Origin: JAXLQL01 sp046331625
Lineage (GTDB): Bacteria > Acidobacteriota > Terriglobia > Bryobacterales > Bryobacteraceae
Reading direction: 5' to 3'
DNA length: 64,000 nt
Assembly (NCBI GenBank): GCA_046331625.1
Contig: JAXLQL010000005.1
Coordinates: 186,001-250,000, forward strand
The notes beneath the pieces are model-generated. The model was given only the letters and a program-made list of their open reading frames with translations, made no database searches and was not told where the DNA came from. A program made the position numbers and the translations under genes. Positions 18,099-26,501 of this stretch are shown here, one piece after another (position 1 is the stretch's first letter; each line of letters begins with the position of its first letter).

Positions 18099-19024
18099 CT
18101 CGAAGAACACTGCTCGCATGTGCGGCTGCCCCGATGGTCGCCGCATCCGCTCGCATGAAGATGTCGCTTTCCGTGCGCGTGGCAGAAGCATTCGACAACA
18201 AGGAACGCTCGACGAAAACAATCGAGCAACTGATCGCGCTCGCCAAGCGGAACAGGTTCGACGCGCTCTGCATGAGGGCTTCTCAGGCGGGCGTGCAGTC
18301 CCCACGCGAACGCATCCAGGAACTGCACACTAAGATCGCCGCAGCCGGACTCGCGGTGTCGATGGTCACGGGCGACTTCGCGGTTCCGAGCAACAACGAG
18401 CAGGGCCCGATGTGTTTGCGCAAGATTACGCCGTACGTCGATCTCGCGCAAAGCTTCGGGGCCGATCTCATCCGCGTCTGCATGAAGAAAGACGAGGACA
18501 TCGAGTGGGCCCAGCGCGCCGCCGATGAAGCACGAGAGCGCAAGATCCGCCTGGCGCACCAATCGCACTGCGCAAGCCTGTTCGAAACCGTGGACGGGGC
18601 CGAGCGTGTGTTGAAGGCAGTGGGTCGCGAGAATTTCGGGCTGATCTTTGAGCCGGCCAACTGGCTGATCTCCGGCCAGCCTTACGGACGCTCGAGCGTG
18701 GTGCGGCTTCGCCCGTGGATCTTCAATTTCTACATCCAGAATCATCGGCTGAACCCGGCGGGGAAAGCGTCGGTAGAAACGTGGACGAAAGGCCGGGTGC
18801 CGCTCGACCACATCGGCGTGTGGGAGCAGGGCGGCGTTGATTCACTCGACGTGTTCGCGGGGTTGCACGAGATCGGGTACGGTGGGTATGTGACCGTCCA
18901 TCAGGCTTTCGGGGATGTGATGCCGGTGGAGGAGGCGGTCCGGAAGAGCTTCGCGTACTTGAAGCCGCTTACGGTGGCGGCTCCGGGGCGGAAGTCCGAT
19001 CCGCGCGAAGGCCCATCGAAGTAG
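18095..19024 (+). CDS. Sugar phosphate isomerase/epimerase-like TIM-barrel protein, exported
   Basis: A 309-residue protein of the xylose-isomerase-like TIM barrel family (AP endonuclease 2 superfamily). The N-terminus MTRRTLLACAAAPMVAASA contains a twin arginine followed by a hydrophobic stretch, suggesting Tat export. Barrel motifs include GADLIRVCMKK, IRLAHQSH, NFGLIFEPANW and GGYVTVHQAFGD, with acidic and histidine residues at typical metal-binding positions. Many acidobacterial and planctomycetal relatives are annotated as sugar isomerases without a tested substrate. Translation is probably coupled to the S9 peptidase through the 4-base overlap, but no functional link is evident. Confidence 0.82.
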   Translation: MTRRTLLACAAAPMVAASARMKMSLSVRVAEAFDNKERSTKTIEQLIALAKRNRFDALCMRASQAGVQSPRERIQELHTKIAAAGLAVSMVTGDFAVPSNNEQGPMCLRKITPYVDLAQSFGADLIRVCMKKDEDIEWAQRAADEARERKIRLAHQSHCASLFETVDGAERVLKAVGRENFGLIFEPANWLISGQPYGRSSVVRLRPWIFNFYIQNHRLNPAGKASVETWTKGRVPLDHIGVWEQGGVDSLDVFAGLHEIGYGGYVTVHQAFGDVMPVEEAVRKSFAYLKPLTVAAPGRKSDPREGPSK

Positions 19025-19102
19025 TCTCTCGCGACGTTCTTGCCCCGGCCTGGACTCCCTTGCAACGGCTCCCGTGAAGGCGATAATGGAGTAGAGTTTG
19101 CT

Positions 19103-19330
19103 ATGTCTGTCACACAGGCCATCGTCGAAAAGGTTCGGGAGCTTCCGCCGGACAAACAGCAGGAAGTCCTGGAGCACGTGGATCGGCTGCTCGCGCTGAA
19201 CCAACGCCCCAAGATGCCGCTCCAGAGCATCGAGGGGATTCTCGCTGGACGCGGGATTTCGATCTCGGCCGAGGACATTGACCAGATGCGCCGCGAGATG
19301 TGGAAGGACTTTCCGCGAGAAGATATTTGA
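19103..19330 (+). CDS. Antitoxin-like protein (DUF2281-type) paired with a PIN toxin
   Basis: A 75-residue protein beginning MSVTQAIVEKVRELPPDKQQEVLEHVDRLL (region residues 1-30), typical of short antitoxins that partner PIN ribonucleases. An upstream in-frame start at 19040 would add an unrelated leader, so the ATG at 19103 is preferred. The stop overlaps the start codon of the PIN gene by one base (TGATG), a typical toxin-antitoxin arrangement. The C-terminal half, with its acidic and basic mix ending WKDFPREDI, would bind the toxin. Intact antitoxin beside a broken toxin suggests the module is no longer under toxin pressure. Confidence 0.7.
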   Translation: MSVTQAIVEKVRELPPDKQQEVLEHVDRLLALNQRPKMPLQSIEGILAGRGISISAEDIDQMRREMWKDFPREDI

Positions 19331-19729
19331 TGGGCGCCATCGTCGCGGACACCCACGCAATTCTCTGGTATCTGACCGTGGTCACGTCTGTCAGCAGCAG
19401 CGAGAGCCGCGATGAATCAAACGACCGCAGGGGGCGATGCCATCTACATCTCGGCGATCACCCTCGTGGAAGTGCTGTACCTGGTCGAGAAGGGTCGGCT
19501 GCGGCCCGATGATCGCAGAGTGATCCTGGAAGCGATTGCGAACCGCGATAGCCCCGCGCGCCTGGCTCCGCTGGACCGCGATGTTGTGGACAGCCTCGAG
19601 CACGTGAGCCGTGAGGATGTGCCAGACATGCCGGACCGCATCATTGCTGCGACGGCTGTCGCCTTGCAAGTGCCTTTGATCAGCCGCGACCGGAAGATCC
19701 GCGCATCGCGGGTCCAGACGATTTGGTGA
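19330..19729 (+). pseudogene. PIN-domain (VapC-type) toxin, frameshifted
   Basis: ATG at 19330 starts MGAIVADTHAILWYL, the standard opening of a VapC ribonuclease with its first catalytic aspartate. The frame then diverges (TVVTSVSSSES). From about 19376 the +1 frame resumes PIN sequence: SRLSAAARAAM, then ISAITLVEVLYLVEKGRL, and near the end DMPDRIIAATAVAL with the acidic residues of the active site. The net change is one extra base, or two missing, at 19372-19378. VapC toxins cleave RNA such as initiator tRNA; this copy would be inactive unless the frameshift is a sequence error. Confidence 0.75.
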
Positions 19730-19958
19730 GGTTGGAGACCGGCAGAAGTGCCGTGGACGTAGTTTGATCCGCGAGCGAGACCGAAGCGGTCACCTCCCCC
19801 GAGATTTCCCTTCTCAGTGCTCGCTCGCGAAGGATCAGGTATTGTTGTACCAACTTCCTCATCCCCGCGCTAGGGGGAACTTGCGTCCACAGCCCAGCTT
19901 TCCTCAATATTAAGATGTCTGTTTTCAGCTTGTTAAACCGCGCGCGTTGTGTGAAACT

Positions 19959-19967
19959 TGTGGATAA
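19959..19967 (-). promoter_or_regulatory. Perfect DnaA-box match upstream of nagA
   Basis: TGTGGATAA reads TTATCCACA on the minus strand, an exact match to the E. coli-type DnaA box. It ends 3 bases before the nagA start. A single 9-mer can occur by chance, and there is no box cluster, AT-rich unwinding region or dnaA gene here, so an origin is not supported. The gap 19730-19970 shows no convincing gene. Confidence 0.3.
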
Positions 19968-19970
19968 AAC

Positions 19971-21125
19971 ATGAATGGGCAGAAATGTATCGGCATCGAC
20001 CCCTCGTCGGGCGAACAGGTCGAAGTCAGCCTCGGCCAAACCATCACCGCCGTCGAACCCCTGTTGCCGCCGAACCGCGCCGAGAACTATCTCTCACCCG
20101 GCTGGATCGACGTGCAAGTGAATGGCTACGCCGGCGTCGACTACTGCTCGCCTACGGCTCCGCATGATGAGATCGCACGAAGCGTGCGCGCCATGTTCCA
20201 GACCGGAGTCACGCGCTTCTTCCCCACCGTGATCACGGGCTCGGTCGAAAACATGGCTGGCGCCATCGCCAATCTGGGCAAGGCGAAGGAAGCCCTGCCG
20301 CTCGAAGGCCGTGCGATGGAAGGCTTCCATATAGAAGGTCCTTACATCTCGGCCGAAGACGGACCACGCGGCGCGCACCCACGTCAGAGCGTCCGCCCGC
20401 CCGACATCGAAGAACTGAAGCGGTGGATCGATCTCTCCGGCGGCAACATCAAGCTCATCACGATCGCGCCCGAGTGGCCCGAGGCGTGCGCCTACATTGA
20501 CTTCGCAGTGCGCCAGGGCGTCGTGATTTCGATCGGACACTCGGGGGCTAGTGCCAAGCAGATCGCCGACGCAGTCTCAGCCGGTGCCACCATGTCGACC
20601 CACCTCGGCAACGGCGCGCATGCGATGATCCGGCGCCATCCCAACTATATTTGGGACCAGCTTGCCGATGACCGCCTCACCGCCAGCTTCATCGTCGACG
20701 GCATCCACCTGCCCGAAGCGTTCCTCCGCGTGGCCCTGCGGGCCAAAGGCGTCGAGCGATCGGTAGTGGTGAGCGACGCAGTTATGCCCGCGGGATGTCC
20801 GCCCGGACGCTACCGGTTGGGCGAAGTGGACGTGGAACTCCACGCCGATGACCGGGTGACGCTCGTGGGGCAAGACAAGCTCGCCGGATCTTCGCTCAAG
20901 ATGGATCGGGGCTTGCAGAATTTGATGAAGATGGGGCTGAGCCTGGTGGAAGCACTGGCGATGGCGACGCGAAATCCGGCCCGCGTATGCCGTATTCGCG
21001 CCCGCCAGCGCGGACTGCAACCGGGCGAGCGCGGCGACGTGGTCGAGTTCCGCGTCGACCCCCATTCCAAAGCCGTCTCCATCGTCTCTGTGTATATGGA
21101 TGGCGAATGCGTGCATCGAGCCTGA
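19971..21125 (+). CDS. nagA: N-acetylglucosamine-6-phosphate deacetylase
   Basis: A 384-residue amidohydrolase that removes the acetyl group from GlcNAc-6-phosphate in amino sugar recycling or chitin use. Family motifs are in order: PGWIDVQVNGYAGVDY near residue 45, the metal-site FHIEGPYIS, SIGHSGA, MSTHLGNGAHA (usually HLFNAM) and the catalytic VVSDAVMPAG. The C-terminus returns to the beta-sandwich (GERGDVVEF). The HLGNGAH variant is the form seen in a subgroup of NagA-like enzymes. Length is normal. It stands alone; nagB and a PTS are not in view, so the nagA call is by motif only. Confidence 0.88.
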   Translation: MNGQKCIGIDPSSGEQVEVSLGQTITAVEPLLPPNRAENYLSPGWIDVQVNGYAGVDYCSPTAPHDEIARSVRAMFQTGVTRFFPTVITGSVENMAGAIANLGKAKEALPLEGRAMEGFHIEGPYISAEDGPRGAHPRQSVRPPDIEELKRWIDLSGGNIKLITIAPEWPEACAYIDFAVRQGVVISIGHSGASAKQIADAVSAGATMSTHLGNGAHAMIRRHPNYIWDQLADDRLTASFIVDGIHLPEAFLRVALRAKGVERSVVVSDAVMPAGCPPGRYRLGEVDVELHADDRVTLVGQDKLAGSSLKMDRGLQNLMKMGLSLVEALAMATRNPARVCRIRARQRGLQPGERGDVVEFRVDPHSKAVSIVSVYMDGECVHRA

Positions 21126-21156
21126 CGTGGTAACGTGTCAGAGGTACAGCATCGTC

Positions 21157-21185
21157 TTGAATTGACAGTTTCGTACTGATATAGT
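21157..21185 (+). promoter_or_regulatory. Sigma-70-like promoter for the molybdenum hydroxylase operon
   Basis: TTGAAT (21157-21162) and TATAGT (21180-21185) are separated by exactly 17 bases. Both are close to the -35 and -10 consensus, in the gap between nagA and the 2Fe-2S subunit gene. Transcription would start near 21192, leaving a leader of about 70 bases. No binding site for a regulator is obvious. Confidence 0.55.
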
Positions 21186-21260
21186 CAGACGGATCCCCCT
21201 TCCTCTCGAGCGAAGGGGCGCCCGGTTAATGTTCAACGAGAAGGGAAAGGAAGGTGTGGC

Positions 21261-21887
21261 GTGAGTTCTAAAAAAGAACCCGAGCAGAAGCCCACATCGC
21301 AAAAAGGTTTCTCCCGCCGCGGATTCCTCCACGGCGCCGGAGTGGCCGGCGGAGTGTTGGGCTCTGGCGTACTCGAACAAGAGGCCCAAGCAAGGCCGGT
21401 GATTTCCGGCGAAACGGCCATCACACTCAACATCAACGGCAAGCCGACCAAGGTTACGGTGGAGCCTCGAACCACTTTGTGCGACGCACTGCGTGACCGG
21501 CTGGAGATCACCGGCGCCAAGCGCGTTTGCGATCGCGGCACCTGCGGCGCTTGCACCGTCATCATCAACGGTAAGACCGCCTACTCGTGCACAACGCTCG
21601 CCGTGGATTGCCAGGGCAAGCAGATTCAAACGATCGAATCGCTGACCGCGGGCAAGACGCACCCCATCGTTCCGGCCTTCGTCGAGAACGACGGTTTGCA
21701 GTGCGGCTACTGCACGCCGGGCATGGTGATGGCGGCCAAGGGGCTGCTCGACCGCAACCCCAACCCGACCTATGAACAGGTGAAAGAAGGCATGGGCGGA
21801 AACCTGTGCCGCTGCGGCACCTATGTCGGCATCCGCAAAGCCGTCATGCAAGCCGCCAAGGACCTGAAGGGAGGCCGAAATGCCTAA
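21261..21887 (+). CDS. Molybdenum hydroxylase 2Fe-2S subunit, Tat-exported
   Basis: A 208-residue small subunit of the xanthine oxidase family. The N-terminus holds a Tat signal (SRRGFLHGAG with a following hydrophobic stretch). The plant-type ferredoxin half has CDRGTCGACTV and a further cysteine (YSCTTL). The C-terminal half binds the second cluster with CGYCTPGM and CRCGTY. Subunits of this type (e.g. PaoA, isoquinoline 1-oxidoreductase alpha) carry electrons from the molybdopterin subunit to FAD. The start is GTG with AAGGAAGG nearby. It overlaps the large subunit gene by 8 bases. The signal means the whole complex is probably exported folded. Confidence 0.93.
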   Translation: MSSKKEPEQKPTSQKGFSRRGFLHGAGVAGGVLGSGVLEQEAQARPVISGETAITLNINGKPTKVTVEPRTTLCDALRDRLEITGAKRVCDRGTCGACTVIINGKTAYSCTTLAVDCQGKQIQTIESLTAGKTHPIVPAFVENDGLQCGYCTPGMVMAAKGLLDRNPNPTYEQVKEGMGGNLCRCGTYVGIRKAVMQAAKDLKGGRNA

Positions 21888-24024
21888 TTACGCATATCCC
21901 CCGATGGAGACGCGCAAGCAGATCGGCCAACGCCGCACGCGTCTCGACGGTACGGCCAAAGCCAGCGGCAAGGCGAAGTACAACTCCGACGTTCGCCCCG
22001 CCGGCACGATCCACGCCGTCATCCTGCACTCGCCGCATGCCCATGCGCGCGTGAAGAGCATCGACACTTCTGCTGCAGAGAAGATCGATGGCGTCACCGC
22101 GGTTCGCGTGATCGCCAAGGCGGGCACGGAGATCCAGTGGGGCAACGCCGAAGTGGCGGTCGCCTCCGCGCGCAGCGAAGAGATCGCACGCGACGCCATC
22201 CGCGCTATCAAGGTTGAGTACGAAGTGCTTCCGCATCTGGTGCGCGAAGATCGCTTGGACCGCGCCGGCAATCGCGCCAAGCCCGCCGGCGAACAGATCC
22301 AGGGCGATCCGGACGCCGCCTTCCGCCAAGCCGACGTGACGCATGAAGGCGAATACGGCATCCCGGTGATCACGCACTGCTGTCTCGAGCCGCACGGCCA
22401 GACCGTGGCTTGGGCCGGTGACAAGATCGAGTTCTGGCCCTCCACGCAGAACGTCTCCGCCGTGGGTGATGACCTCGCGAAGAACCTCGAGATTCCGGCC
22501 GCGAACGTCCACACGCACATGGACTACATCGGCGGCGGCTTCGGCTCCAAGTTCCAATCGGACCTCTGGGGTAGCGAAGCAGCTCGCCTCTCGCAGGCAA
22601 GCGGCGGCAAGCCCGTGAAGTTGTACCTCGATCGCGGCGCCGAATTGGCCATCGCGGGCGTTCGCCCGTCGGTCTACGCCAAGGTGAAGGTGGCCGCGAC
22701 CAAAGACGGCAAGCTCACCGCGTGGGATTCGCAATCGTGGATGACGGCCGGGTTCACGGGCGGTAACCTCAACGCCGACCTTTTCCCCTACGTCTTCCGC
22801 AACGTTCCGAACCGGCGCATCAACCACACCGCGGTGGCAACCAATACCGGTGCTTCCCGCGCGTGGCGGGCGCCCAACCATCCGCAGGTTTCCTACGTCA
22901 CCTGCTCGGCACTCGACGATCTGGCGGCCAAGCTCAACATGGATCCGCTGGACTTCTTCATGAAGAACCTCGAGTTCACCGCCCGGCCGGAAGTCTACCG
23001 CTCGCAATTGCAGCAAGCGGCCGACATGATCGGCTGGAAGAAGAACTGGCATCCTCGCGGCAACAGGGTCTCGGGCAACATGCAGCGCGGTCTCGGCCTC
23101 GCGGTGGGAACCTGGGGCGGCGCTGGACACGCATCGCAATGCCGCGCCAACATCCATCCGGACGGAACGGTGGAGATCGAGATCGGCAGCCAGGACATCG
23201 GCACGGGAACCCGCACCATCATCACGCAGGTTGCCTCCGAGTCGCTCGGCCTGCCGATGCAGGCGATCAAGCTCAGCCTGGGCGATAACAAGTTCCCGCG
23301 CTCGGGCGCATCCGGCGGATCCACTACCGTCGGCGGCGTCTCCGCATCTACTCGGATCGCGACTCTCAACGCTCTCGAGAAACTGTTCGAAGCCGTGGCT
23401 CCCACGCTCGGCGCCGAAAAGGACAACCTCGAAGCCGTTGACGGCAAGATCCAGGTGAAGGGCAACGCGTCGAAGAGCATGACCTGGAAACAGGCGTGCG
23501 CCAAACTCGGCGTGAAGACCATCTCCGAGATGGGCGCTCACGATCCGCGCAACCCGCGCGGCATGTCCACCCTCGGCGTGGGCGGCGTGCAGATGGCCGA
23601 CGTCAGCGTCGACGTGGAAACCGGCCGCGTCATCATGAACAAGATGGTGGCCGTGCAGGATTGCGGCTTGGTGGTGAACCCGAAGCTGGCCGAAGGCCAG
23701 ATCCACGGCGGCATCATCATGGGGATCGCCGCGTCGATCTTCGAAGAGCGCGTGATGGACGAGGCCACCGGCCGCTACATCAACGGCGACATGGAGTTCT
23801 ACAAGCTCGCCGGCGCCGGCGACATCGGTGAGATCGAGGTGAAGATGGACATCACTCCCGATCACGACAAGCGCGGCGTCATCGGCTTGGGCGAACCGGC
23901 CACCGTGCCGACCATCGCCGCCATCGCCAATGCCTGCGCCAACGCCATCGGCGTTCGCGTTCCCACTCTACCGCTCACTCCGCGCAACGTTCTGAATGCG
24001 CTTTCCGGAAGGAGGATGGCATAA
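21880..24024 (+). CDS. Molybdenum hydroxylase large (molybdopterin-binding) subunit
   Basis: A 714-residue catalytic subunit of the xanthine oxidase/aldehyde oxidase family. It begins with the a/b hammerhead domain (RRTRLDGTAKASGKAKYNSD). It then shows cofactor motifs GGGFGSKF, GASRAWRAPNHPQ and GSQDIGTGTRT. Near the C-terminus GLGEPATVPTIAAIANA contains the invariant glutamate that acts as base at the molybdenum centre. There is no signal peptide, so it presumably travels with the Tat-bearing small subunit. It lies between the 2Fe-2S gene (8-base overlap) and the FAD gene (2-base gap). Likely substrates are aldehydes or N-heterocycles; these cannot be separated by sequence reading. Confidence 0.93.
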   Translation: MPNYAYPPMETRKQIGQRRTRLDGTAKASGKAKYNSDVRPAGTIHAVILHSPHAHARVKSIDTSAAEKIDGVTAVRVIAKAGTEIQWGNAEVAVASARSEEIARDAIRAIKVEYEVLPHLVREDRLDRAGNRAKPAGEQIQGDPDAAFRQADVTHEGEYGIPVITHCCLEPHGQTVAWAGDKIEFWPSTQNVSAVGDDLAKNLEIPAANVHTHMDYIGGGFGSKFQSDLWGSEAARLSQASGGKPVKLYLDRGAELAIAGVRPSVYAKVKVAATKDGKLTAWDSQSWMTAGFTGGNLNADLFPYVFRNVPNRRINHTAVATNTGASRAWRAPNHPQVSYVTCSALDDLAAKLNMDPLDFFMKNLEFTARPEVYRSQLQQAADMIGWKKNWHPRGNRVSGNMQRGLGLAVGTWGGAGHASQCRANIHPDGTVEIEIGSQDIGTGTRTIITQVASESLGLPMQAIKLSLGDNKFPRSGASGGSTTVGGVSASTRIATLNALEKLFEAVAPTLGAEKDNLEAVDGKIQVKGNASKSMTWKQACAKLGVKTISEMGAHDPRNPRGMSTLGVGGVQMADVSVDVETGRVIMNKMVAVQDCGLVVNPKLAEGQIHGGIIMGIAASIFEERVMDEATGRYINGDMEFYKLAGAGDIGEIEVKMDITPDHDKRGVIGLGEPATVPTIAAIANACANAIGVRVPTLPLTPRNVLNALSGRRMA

Positions 24025-24026
24025 CC

Positions 24027-24998
24027 ATGAAAGCCTTCGAATACGCGAGCCCCGGTTCGCTCCATGAAGCATTCGGCCTGTTGGGCTCCTCGTGGGCCGA
24101 CGCCAACATCCTCGCCGGCGGTACCGATCAGATCAGCCTGATGAAGGATCTGATCCACACGCCGAAGCGAGTAGTCAACATCAAGGGCATCAAGGAACTG
24201 GGTGGCATCTCCAAGTCCGGTTCCAACATCCGCATCGGCGCCACCGTGACGCTCGATGACCTGATGGAGAACGCCCTCATCCGCAAGGAACTCCCTTCCC
24301 TGGCCACGGCCGCTCGTGAAGTAGGATCTCCGCAGATCCGCAACATGGGTACCGCTGGCGGCGACCTCTGCCAGCGGCCCCGCTGCTGGTATTTCCGCAA
24401 CGGCTTCGGGCTGCTCGCGATGCATGACGGCGCGAGTCTGATCGACGCCGGGCAGAACGAGTTCCACGCTATCTTCCCGAAGGGCCCGGCGAAGTTCGTC
24501 AGCGCTTCGAGCCTCGGTCCCGCGCTCATCGCGCTGGGCGCCAAGGTGACGATCGCTTCCTCTTCGGGCAAGCGCTCGGTGGACGTGAAGAACTTCTTCC
24601 TCGCGCCCTCCTCCGCCGACCAGCGTGAAGTGGACCTCAAGCCGAACGAGATCCTCACCGAGATCGTCGTCCCGGTGGGTGGCATGAAGAACGCCACCTA
24701 TGAGATCCGCCAGCGCGAAGGTCTCGATTGGCCTTTGGCCACCGCGTCGGTTGCGCTCAAGATGTCGGGCAATACCGCCGATGCAGTGAGTATCGTGCTC
24801 GGACATGTCGGGCCCACTCCCGTTGTCGCCGAACAAGCGGCTGCGGTGATCAAGGGTAAGGAGATCGACGAGACCACCGCCGCGCAGGCAGGCGAAGCGG
24901 CCGGGTTCGGAGCCTCTCCCTTGAGCGGCAACGCCTACAAGGTGCAGTTGGTGAAGACCGCCGTCAAGCGGGCTTTGCTCGCCGCAGCCAAGGCGTAA
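24027..24998 (+). CDS. Molybdenum hydroxylase FAD-binding subunit
   Basis: A 323-residue flavin subunit (CoxM/PaoB type). FAD motifs are ILAGGTDQISLMKD near residue 30 and IRNMGTAGGDLCQRPRC near 108; the C-terminal CO-dehydrogenase flavoprotein domain follows (about 215-320). In PaoB-like relatives, QRxRCWYFR is followed by a loop with three more cysteines holding a 4Fe-4S cluster. Here the loop after CQRPRCWYFRNGF has no cysteine, so that extra cluster is probably absent. It is third in the operon, 2 bases after the large subunit. Confidence 0.92.
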   Translation: MKAFEYASPGSLHEAFGLLGSSWADANILAGGTDQISLMKDLIHTPKRVVNIKGIKELGGISKSGSNIRIGATVTLDDLMENALIRKELPSLATAAREVGSPQIRNMGTAGGDLCQRPRCWYFRNGFGLLAMHDGASLIDAGQNEFHAIFPKGPAKFVSASSLGPALIALGAKVTIASSSGKRSVDVKNFFLAPSSADQREVDLKPNEILTEIVVPVGGMKNATYEIRQREGLDWPLATASVALKMSGNTADAVSIVLGHVGPTPVVAEQAAAVIKGKEIDETTAAQAGEAAGFGASPLSGNAYKVQLVKTAVKRALLAAAKA

Positions 24999-25028
24999 CA
25001 ACCGGGCAAGTAGCACGGGCAAGAAGCA

Positions 25029-25247
25029 ATGGAACGGCCGGGGCTAACACTGATCGACGATGACCGCTGTGACTTCCTTCGCTGGAAGGGGCTGTACATC
25101 GAGTCCGTGTGGGACCCGGCTATCGTTCCGCATTCGGGTGACCGCAACTTCTGGTGCCACAAAACCCAGAAGTGCCTCGGACCCGATGGCAAAGTAGTGG
25201 ATGATTACGAGTGCAACGAAACGCGCGGCTGCTACGCGGCGCTGTAG
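25029..25247 (+). CDS. Small cysteine-rich protein in the molybdenum hydroxylase operon
   Basis: A 72-residue protein starting 30 bases after the FAD subunit stop, on the same strand. It has five cysteines: one near the N-terminus (DDDRCDFLRWKG), FWCHKTQKC in the middle and ECNETRGCYAAL at the end. Many aromatic residues surround them. There is no signal peptide or membrane segment. The spacing of cysteines suggests a metal or disulfide-bonded mini-domain. I recognise no named family. Position suggests a maturation factor, extra electron carrier or chaperone for the complex; that is inference only. Confidence 0.65.
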   Translation: MERPGLTLIDDDRCDFLRWKGLYIESVWDPAIVPHSGDRNFWCHKTQKCLGPDGKVVDDYECNETRGCYAAL

Positions 25248-25291
25248 CGGTTTCGTTCATGGTAGATTTTAGGCAGGAGGTCCATTCGGGA

Positions 25292-25966
25292 ATGAAGTCG
25301 ATCACAACAATTTCTCTCAGTCTGCTCTGCTCGGCCGGTTTGGTCTTCGGAGCCAACTCGGTGCGGGGCCAATACATCGAAGCCCGCACGGCTGACATCT
25401 ACACGGGCGCTTGCTTTGCCAACTCCGAAGTCGGCAACGTGGGCCAGTACGCCGTGATGGGCTGGCGCATCAGCAAGGGCCAGTTCGATGGCGTCAACCT
25501 CGACGGCCTCAGCGTCGTGGGAGTGCTCAAGGCGAGCGCGACGCTCGGCGATGTGCATAACTCGGCCTATCCGGTGAAGTCGGTGATGATCGTCGACGAA
25601 AAGGCTTCGCTCGAACAGCGCGCGGCGCTGCAGGCCTTCGCCAAGAAGATGGGCGGCGACCTGTTGGGCGACGTGGTTCGCGTGGAGTACGCGCCGATCA
25701 CGCTCGACGTGGAAGGCAACAACGTCCACTCGGCCACGGCCAAGCTCACCGCCGGAACGCTCGCCAAGATCGAGACCCGGTCCATGGGCAAGAACGATCA
25801 CATCTGCAGCAACGAAGAGGTCTGGTACACGCCGCTCACCAAGGTGGGCCACGCGATGCCGGCCTACACGATCTCGCATGACTTCAAGGGCAAGGGGCTC
25901 GATTCGCAGTGGTCCAGCCCGAGCAAGCGCAGCGCGTTCGTGGCTGACTTCCAGCTCAACGACTAG
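25292..25966 (+). CDS. Secreted DUF1326-family protein
   Basis: A 224-residue protein from ATG 25292, which has AGGAGG 11 bases upstream; longer starts at 25211 would overlap the preceding gene and hide the signal peptide. The signal peptide is MKSITTISLSLLCSAGLVFG. The mature part opens with YIEARTADIYTGACFANSEV, the hallmark of DUF1326 proteins, whose function is unknown. A conserved late motif is HICSNEEVWYTPL. It may belong to the molybdenum hydroxylase operon (44-base gap) or be independently expressed. Confidence 0.85.
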   Translation: MKSITTISLSLLCSAGLVFGANSVRGQYIEARTADIYTGACFANSEVGNVGQYAVMGWRISKGQFDGVNLDGLSVVGVLKASATLGDVHNSAYPVKSVMIVDEKASLEQRAALQAFAKKMGGDLLGDVVRVEYAPITLDVEGNNVHSATAKLTAGTLAKIETRSMGKNDHICSNEEVWYTPLTKVGHAMPAYTISHDFKGKGLDSQWSSPSKRSAFVADFQLND

Positions 25967-26027
25967 GTTCGCGTTTTCTACGTGATTTCGGCGCCGGTCC
26001 CGCGGGTCCGTCGCCGTTTCCTTTTTT

Positions 26028-26501
26028 TCAACGGACTGTAGGCGGGATTTCTGCACCCGCCTCGTGCCCAATGCTGGATCCGCGAAAGCTGCGCATGTTC
26101 TTCTTCAGCCCCTGGACCAACTGGACCAATCGCTTGCTCGCCTCCGGGCTGACTCGCCGGTGAAGTTCAGCGATCGATTCTGCAAGCGCAACATAACGGT
26201 CCGAACTCTTCCGTTCGCCCGAACCGCTTTTGCTCTTGATTACCTTCGTCCGTTCAGAATGGGCCGCTGCAACTTCGATCGCAATTGCCGCATCCTCCTT
26301 GCCGACGCCTCCCTCGGTCAGCCATGCGATCTTGGTTTTGGCGTCCAAGCTGGACTTGCCCGTGGCGCTGAGAATGTTGAACAGAGCCTGATACGCCTGC
26401 GAGTCCGGGATGAGCCAAGGTGTCTTCGACCCGTCGATCACTTCCTGGACGAAGCTGGCAGCCGCCAACAATGTCCATGCCATGAGCCTTCCGCGACTCA
26501 T
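26028..26501 (-). CDS. Hypothetical secreted protein
   Basis: A 157-residue protein with a hydrophobic N-terminus (MAWTLLAAASFVQEV after MSRGRL). The rest is helical and rich in charged residues, with LAESIAELHRRVSPEASKRLVQLVQGLKKNMRSF as a probable amphipathic helix (residues about 104-138). It overlaps the stop of the upstream gene by 4 bases, so the two are probably translated together. I recognise no family. Codon use is consistent with a real gene. Confidence 0.6.
   Translation of the reverse strand: MSRGRLMAWTLLAAASFVQEVIDGSKTPWLIPDSQAYQALFNILSATGKSSLDAKTKIAWLTEGGVGKEDAAIAIEVAAAHSERTKVIKSKSGSGERKSSDRYVALAESIAELHRRVSPEASKRLVQLVQGLKKNMRSFRGSSIGHEAGAEIPPTVR

Noticed and set aside
19730..19970. 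Replication origin near the DnaA-box match
   Set aside because: Only one box, no AT-rich region, no dnaA or dnaN nearby.
19680..20039. 119-codon minus-strand frame before nagA
   Set aside because: It overlaps the PIN gene and the nagA start, has no family features and no convincing ribosome site.
21844..23865. 673-codon open frame antisense to the molybdenum hydroxylase large subunit
   Set aside because: The sense strand encodes a clearly recognisable protein; the antisense product has no family features and results from GC-rich codons.
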